This document shows, piece by piece, positions 44,125 through 53,443 of a stretch of 64,000 nt of DNA. How positions within the stretch are numbered: the first letter of the stretch is position 1; every line of letters begins with the position of its first letter. A program made the position numbers and the translations under genes. Where the stretch lies: NCBI RefSeq assembly GCF_000012365.1, contig NC_007650.1:186001-250000 (forward strand), in the 5' to 3' direction. This DNA comes from Burkholderia thailandensis E264 (GTDB lineage: Bacteria > Pseudomonadota > Gammaproteobacteria > Burkholderiales > Burkholderiaceae). The notes beneath the pieces are model-generated. The model was not told the DNA's origin, searched no databases, and worked only from the letters and a program-made list of their open reading frames with translations.

Positions 44125-45061
44125 GCATCGTCGAGGATGTGAATATATCGGGAAAATGAATCCGGATAGTCGGAATGCGAATGGATAATTCTTGTCTATT
44201 TATGCCGATAACGGTTGGTGCATTTGATGGCCGCATGAGCGACATCGCACACGGCGTTGTCCTGTTTTGCATGGCGTAGTGACGTCGTCATTCGATCTTC
44301 CCCCCGCGCGCGGCTGGGCGCGTCCGCCCGCCATGTCGCATCCTCGTATTGCCACTGCGTCGTCTCAAGAAAAGACAATGCATTTACATCGGGATGACCC
44401 CGTGGCATATCGGTTTCGACGCCTATTTTTCGCCTCTTGATCCGGCCTGGTATCGAATCCGGCGGCAGTGCCGTCTCGTTGCGCGCCTTCGACAAAAACT
44501 CGAACGCGACGCCTTGCCGAGCTTGATGGTTTGTTAAAGATCGTCAATTTTGCATGCCATCAATTAAGCGGATGCTGATTAATTGCGGCAACATGCCGCA
44601 GGAAAGGCGTGCGCCGAACTTGGCATGGCTGCGACTGAATGGCGGCGTATTCCTTTTCCTGCCATGTGTTTCCGATCAATTCCCCACATTTCTGATTGTG
44701 CAGGATGCATTGCGCGATCAGGGAAGTTCATGAATTTCAGCCCGGATTTCCGAGGCAATTCCCAATTGTTAAATATTGTTTATTAACGAGATGGGGAATT
44801 ATTTCATTTGTATGATGTCATTGGATTCAACAAGATGTTGGAGGGAGCGAATGTCCGGCTATACCGTCGCGAGATCGCGAAGTGGTGCCGGATGAAGAAG
44901 GCAGCGGGACAATTGCATTATTGCGCGCTGTGCAAGTTGAACAGCGGGAATTGTTGAGGGTTCCCGTTGCATGGGCGGTGTTGATTTCAATCTGGCTCGA
45001 CTCTATACCGGATGGATTTAAACGCTAAGTCGATATTGTATTCATGCAAATTCGGGGTGAA
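44125..45061. other. AT-rich intergenic region upstream of the RcsB-like regulator
   Basis: About 940 bases without a convincing gene and with AT content well above the window average, particularly 44530-44850 and 45000-45060. A GTTAA...TTAAC dyad lies at 44768-44786. The region probably contains the regulator promoter; its composition suggests foreign DNA or H-NS-type binding sequence. Confidence 0.45.
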
Positions 45062-45754
45062 ATGAAAATCGATTTGATTGTTGCTGACGACCATCCTGCA
45101 CTGGTAGCCGGAATAGAGCATGCATTGAGCAGATCCAATGCGATCAGGGTGATGGGCACGGCGAGCAATTCAACCGAATTGGTGGATCTGCTCGCGTGCG
45201 AACGATGCGATATTCTGATTACCGATTACGCAATGCCTGGCGGCAGCCACGGCGATGGCCTGGGACTGCTTTCGTTCCTGCGGCGGCATCATCCCGATTT
45301 GAAGATCATTGTCTTCACGGCGATCGATAATTCCGCGCTCATCGCATCGATGGCGCGACTGGGCGTGCGGGCGATCGTGAACAAAATGGATCATATCGAC
45401 AGCTTGATTGCGACGGTTCAGGCCGTCTACGCGGGAGCATCCTGTCTTCCGGCGGGCCTTGGGGCGTTTGCGTCGTCGCGACCGCCGATCGACGGAGAAG
45501 CGCTGGAGATCGAAAAGCAACTGTCCGCGCGCGAACTGGAGATCGTTCGCCTTTATGTGTCGGGGCTTTCCGTCAATGAAATTGCGGCCTACCTTCACCG
45601 CAGCAAGCAAGCGATCAGCACGCAGAAGATGAATGCGATGCGAAAACTCGGCATCGAACGCGATGCGAGCCTGTTCCGCTATGCATATGAAACCGGCCTC
45701 ATGGCGGCCGGCGTGCCGTCCGAGATTCCGGTCGGCGCGCAGGCGGCGCATTGA
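45062..45754 (+). CDS. RcsB-like LuxR/NarL-family response regulator
   Basis: The 230-residue product has a receiver domain at 1-120 with acidic pair D9/D10 and phospho-site D55 in ILITDYAMPGGSHGDGLGLL. The conserved Lys is in VNKMDH. A LuxR-type helix-turn-helix follows at about 155-215 (LSARELEIVRLYVSGLSVNE, then HRSKQAISTQKMNAMRKLGI). Both parts are closest in character to RcsB, including the SMPG/YGDG-like segment and the SQK-AM-KLG recognition helix. RcsB is a known flagellar repressor in enterics. No cognate kinase lies nearby. The ATG at 45062 follows GGGGTGAA; ATG 45044 is an alternative. Confidence 0.9.
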   Translation: MKIDLIVADDHPALVAGIEHALSRSNAIRVMGTASNSTELVDLLACERCDILITDYAMPGGSHGDGLGLLSFLRRHHPDLKIIVFTAIDNSALIASMARLGVRAIVNKMDHIDSLIATVQAVYAGASCLPAGLGAFASSRPPIDGEALEIEKQLSARELEIVRLYVSGLSVNEIAAYLHRSKQAISTQKMNAMRKLGIERDASLFRYAYETGLMAAGVPSEIPVGAQAAH

Positions 45755-45956
45755 TCGTCGCTTCGCCGTGTAGCGGGGGCGCTCCGCTTGTCGCGAGATC
45801 CGCATGCGGCGGGCGTCCTGCTTCGCAGGGCGTGACGCGAGACGTGCGATCGCGATGCAAGGTCCGCGGTTTGGGTAAGCAAAGGCGCTCTGACGACCCA
45901 ACCGCGTCCCGTCCAGGCCGCCACGCGAGGCCGCACGGCGGTTCGGCGCCGCACTT

Positions 45957-46250
45957 TCACCCGCAATGGTCGTTGCCCCGATTGCTCGACAATTCGAAGG
46001 CCTTCCTGTCTTTTCCGCGTATCCATTCCGGCTCTCGCCCGAGCCCGGTCCACGTCGCGCCGCTGACCGGGTCGTAGTACTTGGGCTCGCGCTTCTTCTT
46101 CGAGGAAAACACTTCCTGAGGCGTGAAGCCGAATTCCGCGACGCATTCGCGAATCTCCTGGAGCACCTTGGCGGAAATCGCCTTGCGTTCCCGGTCCAGG
46201 GACGCCTGGAGCGATTTGACGTGCTGTTTGTACTCTTGATAACTGTTCAT
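45957..46250 (-). CDS. H-NS-family nucleoid-associated protein
   Basis: The 97-residue product has an N-terminal coiled coil (about 1-45, YKQHVKSLQASLDRERKAIS) and the C-terminal H-NS DNA-binding domain (55-90) with PKYYDPVSGATWTGLGREPE, then W and IRGKDRKAFEL. The GREP loop takes the place of the AT-hook-like QGR motif of enteric H-NS and is common in Burkholderia/Bordetella homologues. It is convergent with the RcsB-like gene and lies at the edge of the flagellar region. It may silence local AT-rich DNA. Confidence 0.92.
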   Translation of the reverse strand: MNSYQEYKQHVKSLQASLDRERKAISAKVLQEIRECVAEFGFTPQEVFSSKKKREPKYYDPVSGATWTGLGREPEWIRGKDRKAFELSSNRGNDHCG

Positions 46251-46964
46251 GCTGAAATTCTATCGATCTAATGCGATATTTGACTGGCTGGGTATGCCGT
46301 TGAATGGATTCGGTATTATTGAATCGTAATTTAAAGAATCCATATTTGTAATGGGACAAGTATGGATTAAGCGGGCTTTAAATCGCGATCGTCGAAACTA
46401 AAGCGCCGGTCCTCGTTCGTCCTCGGCCGTCGCGCAACCGCGACGATGTTCGATGTGCGGCGGCGAAGGGACCGCCGCGATGCTTCGGGGGCATGCGTAC
46501 GCTTGTCGGAGACGTTGGAACGAGGCAGGCCGCTCGACGAGGCAAGCCGTTTGGGCTCCGCCATATCCCGGTCCCGGGCCGCAATCGCGATCGTTGCCCG
46601 CCGGCGGCCGCCGAGGCAGCGCGTCGCGGCGGGTGAACGGCACGAGACACGTACGATGCTTGCGCTGACCGTCTTCGGAGCCGACGCCATCGCGACATGC
46701 CGCCCCAAAGCGGCGCAAGCGAAGTTCGAGGCATGCGGCGCGGGGTCGCCCGCCCGCCGTCCGTTCCGGGGATGAAAGCGGGGCCGTGCGTCAGCGGGGA
46801 GCAACCCGGGCGCATGCGAGTACAAATGCGGATGCCGTTCTGTCTGGGCGTTTGCACTAAAAATATCGCGTAAACGCTGCTAGAACGGTGCATTCGCCAG
46901 ATGAATCCCCGTAGCGACGTGCCTAACATACGCATCACACGATACAAACGATCCGGAGACACGC
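46251..46964. other. Intergenic region between hns-like gene and MFS transporter
   Basis: About 710 bases. The first 130 are AT-rich and should contain the promoter of the minus-strand H-NS-like gene. Between 46400 and 46850 overlapping open frames exist on both strands but their translations are Arg-rich and mutually complementary, so I call no gene. The last 100 bases lead into the transporter operon. Confidence 0.4.
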
Positions 46965-48290
46965 ATGACCCCTCCCTCGTCCGTTGCGGCACGGCCCGCA
47001 TCGGATCCGCTGAACGACGGCTATCGCAAGGTCGCGTTCCGGCTGATTCCGCTGATCTTCGTCTGCTACCTGTTCAATTACCTCGATCGCGTGAACGTCG
47101 GCTTCGCGAAGCTGCAGATGCTGAGCGAGCTGAACATGAGCGAGACCGTCTACGGCCTCGGCGCGGGCATCTTCTTCGTCGGCTACGTGCTCGCGGGCGT
47201 GCCGAGCAATCTGGTGTTGCGGCGCGTCGGCGCGCGCGTGTGGATCGCGATCATCATGATCGCGTGGGGCGCGCTGTCGTCGGCGCTGCTGTTCGTGAAG
47301 ACGCCGGCGTCGTTCTACGCGCTGCGCTTTTTCACCGGCATCGCGGAAGCCGGGTTCTTCCCGGGCATGGTGCTCTACCTGACGCAATGGTTCAGCGCCG
47401 AGCATCGCGGCCGTGCGATCGCGCTCTTCATGTCGGCGATCCCGGTCTCCGGCGTGATCGGCGGCCCGCTGTCGGGGTGGATGCTCGATCACTTCTCGGC
47501 GGGCCAAGGCGGGCTTGCCGGCTGGCAGTGGCTGTTCCTGCTGCAGGGCGCGCCGACGATCGTGCTCGGCGTCGCGGTGTTCGTGCTGCTCCAGGACCGG
47601 ATCGACGATGCGCGCTGGCTGTCGGGCGACGAGAAAGCCGCGCTGAACCGCGCGCTCGCGACGACGACCGCCGACGCCGCCCGCGCGTCGGCCGGCCAGC
47701 CGCGCACGTTGCGCGACATCCTGCTGAACGGCGCCGTGTGGAAATTCGGCATCGTCTATTTCAGCATCCAGATGGGCGTGTACGCGATCAACTTCTGGCT
47801 GCCGTCGATCATCCGCTCGCTCGGCGTCGCCGGCAGCGGCGCGATCGGCTGGCTCAGCGCGATTCCTTACCTGTTCGCGAGCGTCGCGATGATCGCCGTC
47901 GGCAAATCGGCCGATGCGCGGCAGGAGCGCCGCTGGCATCTGAGCGTGCCGATGGCGGTCGGCGTCGCGGGGCTGCTGATGGCCGCGCAATCCGGCGGCG
48001 CGATCGTGCCCGCGATGATCGGCCTCGTGCTCGCGACGGCCGGCGCGCTCACCGCGCTTGCGATGTTCTGGCCGCTGCCCACGCTCGTGCTGACGGGCTC
48101 GGCCGCGGCGGGCGGCGTCGCGCTGATCAACTCGCTCGGGCAGGTTGCCGGCTTCGTGAGTCCTTACATCGTCGGCTGGATCAAGGATGCGACGCAGCGC
48201 ACCGATCTCGCGCTCTACATCCTGTCGAGCACGATGGCCGTCGGCATCGTGCTCGTGATGCGCACGCACGCGCGGCGCGCGGGCCGCTGA
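46965..48290 (+). CDS. MFS transporter, anion:cation symporter family
   Basis: This 441-residue inner-membrane protein has about 12 membrane segments and the ACS-family signatures FNYLDRVNVGFAKLQM near residue 38 and RFFTGIAEAGFFPGMVLYLT near 125. Relatives carry sugar acids and dicarboxylates such as glucarate, galactonate and tartrate. The genes that follow encode glycerate kinase, pyruvate kinase and a CdaR-type regulator, so the substrate is probably D-glycerate or a sugar acid that breaks down to it. The start ATG follows GGAGA. Confidence 0.9.
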   Translation: MTPPSSVAARPASDPLNDGYRKVAFRLIPLIFVCYLFNYLDRVNVGFAKLQMLSELNMSETVYGLGAGIFFVGYVLAGVPSNLVLRRVGARVWIAIIMIAWGALSSALLFVKTPASFYALRFFTGIAEAGFFPGMVLYLTQWFSAEHRGRAIALFMSAIPVSGVIGGPLSGWMLDHFSAGQGGLAGWQWLFLLQGAPTIVLGVAVFVLLQDRIDDARWLSGDEKAALNRALATTTADAARASAGQPRTLRDILLNGAVWKFGIVYFSIQMGVYAINFWLPSIIRSLGVAGSGAIGWLSAIPYLFASVAMIAVGKSADARQERRWHLSVPMAVGVAGLLMAAQSGGAIVPAMIGLVLATAGALTALAMFWPLPTLVLTGSAAAGGVALINSLGQVAGFVSPYIVGWIKDATQRTDLALYILSSTMAVGIVLVMRTHARRAGR

Positions 48291-48364
48291 CGCGGGCAAC
48301 GCCGCGCGTTTCGTCACTGCATTCCAAGCGCGCGCGCCGCGCGCGTCACCGAAGAGGTTCGCCG

Positions 48365-49549
48365 ATGAAGATCGTGATTGCTCCCGACTCGTTCAAGGAA
48401 AGCCTGAGCGCCGTCGAAACGGCGCGGCAGATCGAGGCCGGATTCCGCGAAGTGTTCGCCGACGCCGAGTACCGGTGCCTGCCGATCGCCGACGGCGGCG
48501 AGGGCACGGTCGACGCGCTCGTCGCGGCCGCGGGCGGCGAGCGCCGCAGCGCGAGCGTCGCCGATCCGCTCGGCCGGCCGACGCGCGCCGCGTTCGGCAT
48601 CCTGCCGGACGGCACCGCGGTGATCGAGATGGCCGAGGCGAGCGGCCTGCATCTCGTGCCGCCCGAATCGCGCGATCCGCGCGTCACGTCGAGCCGGGGC
48701 ACGGGCGAGCTGATCCGCGCGGCGCTCGACGCGGGCGCGCGGCGCTTCATCGTCGGCCTCGGCGGCAGCGCGACGAACGACGGCGGCGCGGGCATGCTGC
48801 AGGCGCTCGGCGCGCATCTGGCCGACGCCGACGGCCGGCCGATCGGCCCGGGCGGCGCGCCGCTCGCGCGGCTCGCGCGCATCGACGCCGCCGGCCTCGA
48901 CGGCCGGCTGGCGGCTTGCGCGTTCGAAGTCGCATGCGATGTCGACAATCCGCTCGTCGGGCCGAACGGCGCGTCCGCGGTGTTCGGCCCGCAGAAGGGC
49001 GCGACGCCGGAAATGGCCGCGGATCTCGATCGCAACCTCGCGCATTTCGCGGCGATCGTCGCGCGCGACGTCGGCCCGGACGTCGCGCGGCTGCCGGGCG
49101 GCGGCGCGGCGGGCGGCCTCGGCGCGGCGATGTCCGCGTTCCTGAACGCGGCGCTGCGCCCGGGCGTCGAGATCGTCACCGATGCGCTGCGGCTGCGCGA
49201 CGCGATTCGCGGCGCGAGCCTCGTCGTGACGGGCGAAGGCTGCATCGACGGCCAGACGCTGCGCGGCAAGGCCCCGATCGGCGTCGCGCGGATCGCGGCC
49301 GAATGCGGGGTGCCTGTCGTCGCGATCGGCGGCGCGGTGACGAATCAGGCCGGCGCGCTGTACGCGCACGGCTTCGATGCGGTCTTCGCGTCCGTCAGGC
49401 GCGCGTGTACGATCGACGAGGCGCTGCGCGACGCGGCGGCGAACGTGCGCTTCGCGGCGCGCAACGTCGCGGCGGCGATTCGCGTCGGCCGGGAGCTCGG
49501 CCGGCACGCGTCGCCGCGGCGCGTAGCGCATTCGTCTCGCGCCTCCTAG
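48365..49549 (+). CDS. glxK: Glycerate kinase (GarK/GlxK family)
   Basis: Family members phosphorylate D-glycerate to 2-phosphoglycerate with ATP. The 394-residue product has the signatures KIVIAPDSFKESLSAVETAR at the N-terminus, PIADGGEGTVDAL near 40, and VGLGGSATNDGGAGMLQALG near 135. The ATG follows GAAGAGG. It is 74 bases after the transporter and 58 before pyruvate kinase, so the product 2-phosphoglycerate, after enolase, would feed the next enzyme. Confidence 0.94.
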   Translation: MKIVIAPDSFKESLSAVETARQIEAGFREVFADAEYRCLPIADGGEGTVDALVAAAGGERRSASVADPLGRPTRAAFGILPDGTAVIEMAEASGLHLVPPESRDPRVTSSRGTGELIRAALDAGARRFIVGLGGSATNDGGAGMLQALGAHLADADGRPIGPGGAPLARLARIDAAGLDGRLAACAFEVACDVDNPLVGPNGASAVFGPQKGATPEMAADLDRNLAHFAAIVARDVGPDVARLPGGGAAGGLGAAMSAFLNAALRPGVEIVTDALRLRDAIRGASLVVTGEGCIDGQTLRGKAPIGVARIAAECGVPVVAIGGAVTNQAGALYAHGFDAVFASVRRACTIDEALRDAAANVRFAARNVAAAIRVGRELGRHASPRRVAHSSRAS

Positions 49550-49607
49550 CAGCGGGCGGCGCGACTCATCCCCACCCACCGACTCATTTCCTGCTCTGGA
49601 ACCGGAC

Positions 49608-51062
49608 ATGCGAAACGAAAGCCACACCGACCGCGAGCGCCGCCGTTCGACGAAGATCGTCGCGACGCTCGGCCCGTCGAGCTCGACCGAGGCCGCGATC
49701 GAAGCGCTCGCGCGCGCGGGCGCCGACGTGTTTCGTCTGAACTTCAGCCACGGCACGCATGCCGACCACGCGTCGCGCCACGCGGCCGTGCGCGCGATCG
49801 AGGCGCGCATCGGGCATCCGATCGGCATCCTGCTGGATCTGCAGGGCCCGAAGCTGCGCGTCGGGCAGTTCGCGGGCTCGCGCGCGCAGATCGCGAAGGG
49901 CCAGCCGTTCGTGTTCGACCGGGACCCGGCGCCCGGCGATTCGCGGCGCGTGTCGCTGCCGCATCCGGAGATCTTCGACGCCGCGCGCCCCGGCCATCTG
50001 CTGCTCGTCGACGACGGCAAGCTGCGGTTTCGCGTCGAGGCGGTGTCGGCGGCGCGCATCGAGACGATCGCGCTGCTCGACGGGATCGTGTCCGACCGCA
50101 AGGGCGTGAGCGTGCCCGACGCGACGCTCGCGATTCCCGCGCTATCCGCGAAGGATCGCGACGATCTCGAATTCGGGCTGTCGCTCGGCGTCGACTGGGT
50201 CGCGCTGTCGTTCGTGCAGACCGCGCAGGACGTGCGCGACGCGCGCGCGCTGATCGGCTCGCGCGCGGCGATCGTCGCGAAGATCGAGAAGCCGCAGGCG
50301 GTCGAGAACATCGCCGACATCGTCGACGCCGCCGATGCGGTGATGGTCGCGCGCGGCGATCTCGGCGTCGAGATGTCGCTCGAGGACGTGCCGAGCGTGC
50401 AGAAGCGGATCATTCGGCTCGCGCGCGCGGCGGGCAAGCCGGTGATCGTCGCGACGCAGATGCTCGAATCGATGACGCTCGCGCCGACGCCGACGCGCGC
50501 GGAGGCGTCCGACGTCGCCTCGGCAGTCTACGACGGCGCGGACGCGGTGATGCTGTCGGCCGAATCGGCATCGGGCCAGTATCCGGTCGAGGCGGTCGGC
50601 TTCATGCGCAAGATCATCGCGACGACCGAGGCGGACCCGATCCAGCCGCAACTGATGAAGGCGATCGTCACCGCGCACGCGCCGAACGCGACCGACGCGA
50701 TCGGCGCGGCGATCGAGGTGGTGTCGGATACGCTGCGGCTCGGCGTCGCGGTCACGTACACCGCATCGGGCGCCACGGCGATCCGCCTGTCGCGGCTGCG
50801 GCCGAGCACGGCGATCCTGAGCCTCACGCCGCGCGCCGACATCGCACGGCGGCTCACGCTCGCGTGGGGCGTGCGCTCGCGGGTGGCGCTCGAGGCAACC
50901 GGCATCGAGAACATCGTCGAGATCGCGATCGAAGCCGCGCACGCGGAAGGATTCGCAACCGACGAATACCCGATCGTCGTCGCCGCGGGCGTGCCGTTCG
51001 GGCATCCCGGCTCGACGAACCTGATGCGCATCGTCTGGCCGACCGAAATGACGCGACAATAG
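49608..51062 (+). CDS. pyk: Pyruvate kinase
   Basis: Pyruvate kinase converts phosphoenolpyruvate and ADP to pyruvate and ATP. The 484-residue product is full length. It has STKIVATLGPSSS at the N-terminus, FRLNFSHGTHADH near 43, LLDLQGPKLRVGQF, the active-site block AIVAKIEKPQAVENI near 222, MVARGDLGVEMSLEDVPSVQ and IVATQMLESM. Its place in a glycerate operon suggests an accessory pathway-specific isozyme rather than the central glycolytic one. Confidence 0.95.
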   Translation: MRNESHTDRERRRSTKIVATLGPSSSTEAAIEALARAGADVFRLNFSHGTHADHASRHAAVRAIEARIGHPIGILLDLQGPKLRVGQFAGSRAQIAKGQPFVFDRDPAPGDSRRVSLPHPEIFDAARPGHLLLVDDGKLRFRVEAVSAARIETIALLDGIVSDRKGVSVPDATLAIPALSAKDRDDLEFGLSLGVDWVALSFVQTAQDVRDARALIGSRAAIVAKIEKPQAVENIADIVDAADAVMVARGDLGVEMSLEDVPSVQKRIIRLARAAGKPVIVATQMLESMTLAPTPTRAEASDVASAVYDGADAVMLSAESASGQYPVEAVGFMRKIIATTEADPIQPQLMKAIVTAHAPNATDAIGAAIEVVSDTLRLGVAVTYTASGATAIRLSRLRPSTAILSLTPRADIARRLTLAWGVRSRVALEATGIENIVEIAIEAAHAEGFATDEYPIVVAAGVPFGHPGSTNLMRIVWPTEMTRQ

Positions 51063-51066
51063 CGTC

Positions 51067-51083
51067 GGGCCGGGCGCCGGCCC
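51067..51083 (+). terminator. Short GC hairpin after pyk
   Basis: GGGCCGG (51067-51073) pairs with CCGGCCC (51077-51083) around a 3-base loop, 4 bases after the pyk stop. There is no T-run. It may attenuate transcription into the regulator gene. Confidence 0.35.
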
Positions 51084-51150
51084 GCGGCGTGCGTCGCGGC
51101 ATGACTCGCGGCCCGCTCGCCGCCGTTTCCTGCCATTCGACCTGACCGCC

Positions 51151-52362
51151 ATGATGATCGATGCCCGTCTCGCGACCGAAATCGTCGCACGCACCGTCGA
51201 AGTGATGCCGTTCGACGTGAACGTGATGGACGCGCACGGCGTGATCCTCGCGAGCAGCGACGCGGCGCGCGTCGGCGAGATCCACGCGGGCGCGCAGCTC
51301 GCGCTCGCCCGGGCGCGCGCGGTCGAGATCGACGACGCGATGGCCGCGAACCTGAGCGGCGCGCGGCCCGGCATCAATCTGCCGCTGAGCGTGCGCGGCA
51401 AGGTGTGCGGCGTGATCGGCGTCACCGGCGAGCCGGACGCGGTGCGCGGCTTCGGCGAGCTGCTGCGCGTCACCGCGGAATTGATCCTCGAGCGCGAGCA
51501 GTTGACCGTCGAGCTGCGCCGCAACGCGCGCCATCGGGAAGAATTCGTCCTTCAGCTTCTGAGGCGCACGGCCGCGGCCGCCGAGCTCGAGGCATGGGCC
51601 GGCCGGCTCGGCATCGACGTGCGGCTCGCGCATGCGGCGATCGTGTGCCGCCTGAGCGGCGTCGACGCGGACCCGGAAGCGGGCGTCGGCCAGATCGAGG
51701 CGATGCAGTCGCAACTGGCGAACGAGTGGCCGCAATTGCTGAGCGCGAAGACGTCGTACCGGGAACTCGTGATGTTCGAGGCGATCGATGCGCGCGCGGT
51801 TCGCGACGGCGCGCTCGCGACGCACGCCGGCAAGCGGCTCGCGGCGCTGGAGGGCACGTTGCGCAAGGTCGCGACGCAGCCGTTCGCGCTCGCGCTCGGC
51901 ATCGCGCTCGACGGAATCGACGGCTTCGAGCGCTCGTACCAGTGCGCGCTCGCGACGCTTCGCGTCGGCGCGGCGCGCACGCCGCAGCAGGCCACCTATT
52001 CGTACTACGACTTCGTGCTGCCCGTTCTGCTGTCGGCGCTGTCGCAAGGCTGGCAGGCGCGGCAGTTGCGGCTGCCGCTCACGCGGCTGCTCGCGCGCGA
52101 GCGGCGCTCCGGCGCGCTGCTCGACACGTTGAAAGCCTGGTACGCGAACGATGGCCACCCGGGCGCGACGGCGCAAGCGCTGGGCATCCACCGCAACACG
52201 CTCGACTACCGGCTGCAGCAGATCCGCGACGCGACGGGCCTCGATCTCGGCGCGATCGACGATCGGCTCTGGCTCTATATCGCGCTGCAGACGATGGCGG
52301 GCAGCCGCGACGGCGACGAGAGCCGCGACGGCGACGCCGACGACCGCCATCCGGCGAGCTGA
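51151..52362 (+). CDS. cdaR: CdaR-family (sugar diacid) transcription regulator
   Basis: The 403-residue product has an N-terminal sugar-diacid recognition domain (about 5-140, starting IDARLATEIVARTVEVMPFD with INLPLSVRGKVCGVIGVTG) and a C-terminal PucR-type helix-turn-helix at about 330-385 (GATAQALGIHRNTLDYRLQQ). E. coli CdaR activates glucarate, galactarate and glycerate genes including garK. Here it lies downstream of transporter, kinase and pyruvate kinase, 88 bases after pyk, so it most likely controls that operon. The start could be either of two adjacent ATGs. Confidence 0.92.
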   Translation: MMIDARLATEIVARTVEVMPFDVNVMDAHGVILASSDAARVGEIHAGAQLALARARAVEIDDAMAANLSGARPGINLPLSVRGKVCGVIGVTGEPDAVRGFGELLRVTAELILEREQLTVELRRNARHREEFVLQLLRRTAAAAELEAWAGRLGIDVRLAHAAIVCRLSGVDADPEAGVGQIEAMQSQLANEWPQLLSAKTSYRELVMFEAIDARAVRDGALATHAGKRLAALEGTLRKVATQPFALALGIALDGIDGFERSYQCALATLRVGAARTPQQATYSYYDFVLPVLLSALSQGWQARQLRLPLTRLLARERRSGALLDTLKAWYANDGHPGATAQALGIHRNTLDYRLQQIRDATGLDLGAIDDRLWLYIALQTMAGSRDGDESRDGDADDRHPAS

Positions 52363-53443
52363 TCGGCGCACGCGGGAAGCGGCAGGCGCCGCACGCGACG
52401 GCGGATTCTTTCATGAAGAAAGGCGGCGGCCACGCGCGAGGCCACGCGCGGGATGAGCCGCGTGCGCCGTTTCGTGTGGCGATGCGTGAAAGCGATGCCG
52501 ATGCGCAATGGGCATTGGCATCTGTCTGCTCGGCATCCGCGTCGCCGCGGTGCGGCTGCGCCGGCCTCGTCGCATCGCGCCCGATCCGCTCCCCCTCTCA
52601 ATCGAAGCGAACGGCCCCCGCCTCGGCCGATCGATTTCCGAAACATACGTAGAAAATACGGATGTCCATTGTGAAATATTAGGTTCGATAAATGTCGCTA
52701 ACATGTCGTCCGGATCGGATATGAATCGCCAAATAAAATCCAATGATTTCGATGGTGTGAATGGATTGCGGAATTGATTTGTTTGAAATCGATTTTCATA
52801 AAAAACACCGCACTTTTTTACAAATTCACTCGGGTCGATCGAGTTTAAAATTCATGTGTTTTGTCGTAGACTGCGTTCCGTTTCAATCGTCCGGACTGGT
52901 ACGGCGACATCGTCGCAGAAGCCCGATAGCTTGCACTGAAGCGCCGACCGTTGCCCGTTTTCGCTTCAATGCTTGCCGCTTGAATCGGCGCCGGCGCAAA
53001 GACGGCGCCGGAATGCCGATGATCGGCCGATTTCCGGACGGCGTTCCGCCGGTCGTCCGGATTCGGTTGATTGCATGAGATCGATGAATCGCATCGATCA
53101 TTGGCGCATGGAAAACGATCGAATCATTCGTCATCTTTCATTGCTGCAATCGGCGGATTATTTCCAAATCCAGTTCGTCGCCCGGTGCGATTCGATATGA
53201 AATCGAGCATTTCGGATCGCCTCGGCTCACGTTGTCGGGACCGGCTCGAACAATCCCGTTTTTTGCCGGGCAAGCGGCCGGTTCGTCTCACGCTGTCGAG
53301 TGTCATTCGGCCGCCGATTCGCGTTCGCAGGGATCGGCGGCCAGTCAGGTAGGGATTCACCCGCAATCGTCAATCGATGCGTCCGCGCGGACACGCCCGG
53401 ACGTTTGTTCCCACTTGCACCATCAGCATGGAGTGCCTGCACC
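52363..53443. other. Intergenic region with AT-rich core upstream of the NRPS-like operon
   Basis: About 1.08 kb without a convincing gene. 52640-52870 and 53080-53220 are markedly AT-rich against the GC-rich genes on either side. The region must contain the promoter of the A-T-TE operon. Frames open across it have no recognisable protein character, including the 48-codon upstream extension of the synthetase frame. Confidence 0.5.

Noticed and set aside
46367..46825. Open frames on both strands between the H-NS-like and MFS genes
   Set aside because: Translations are Arg-rich mirror images with no start-site support or family; treated as non-coding.
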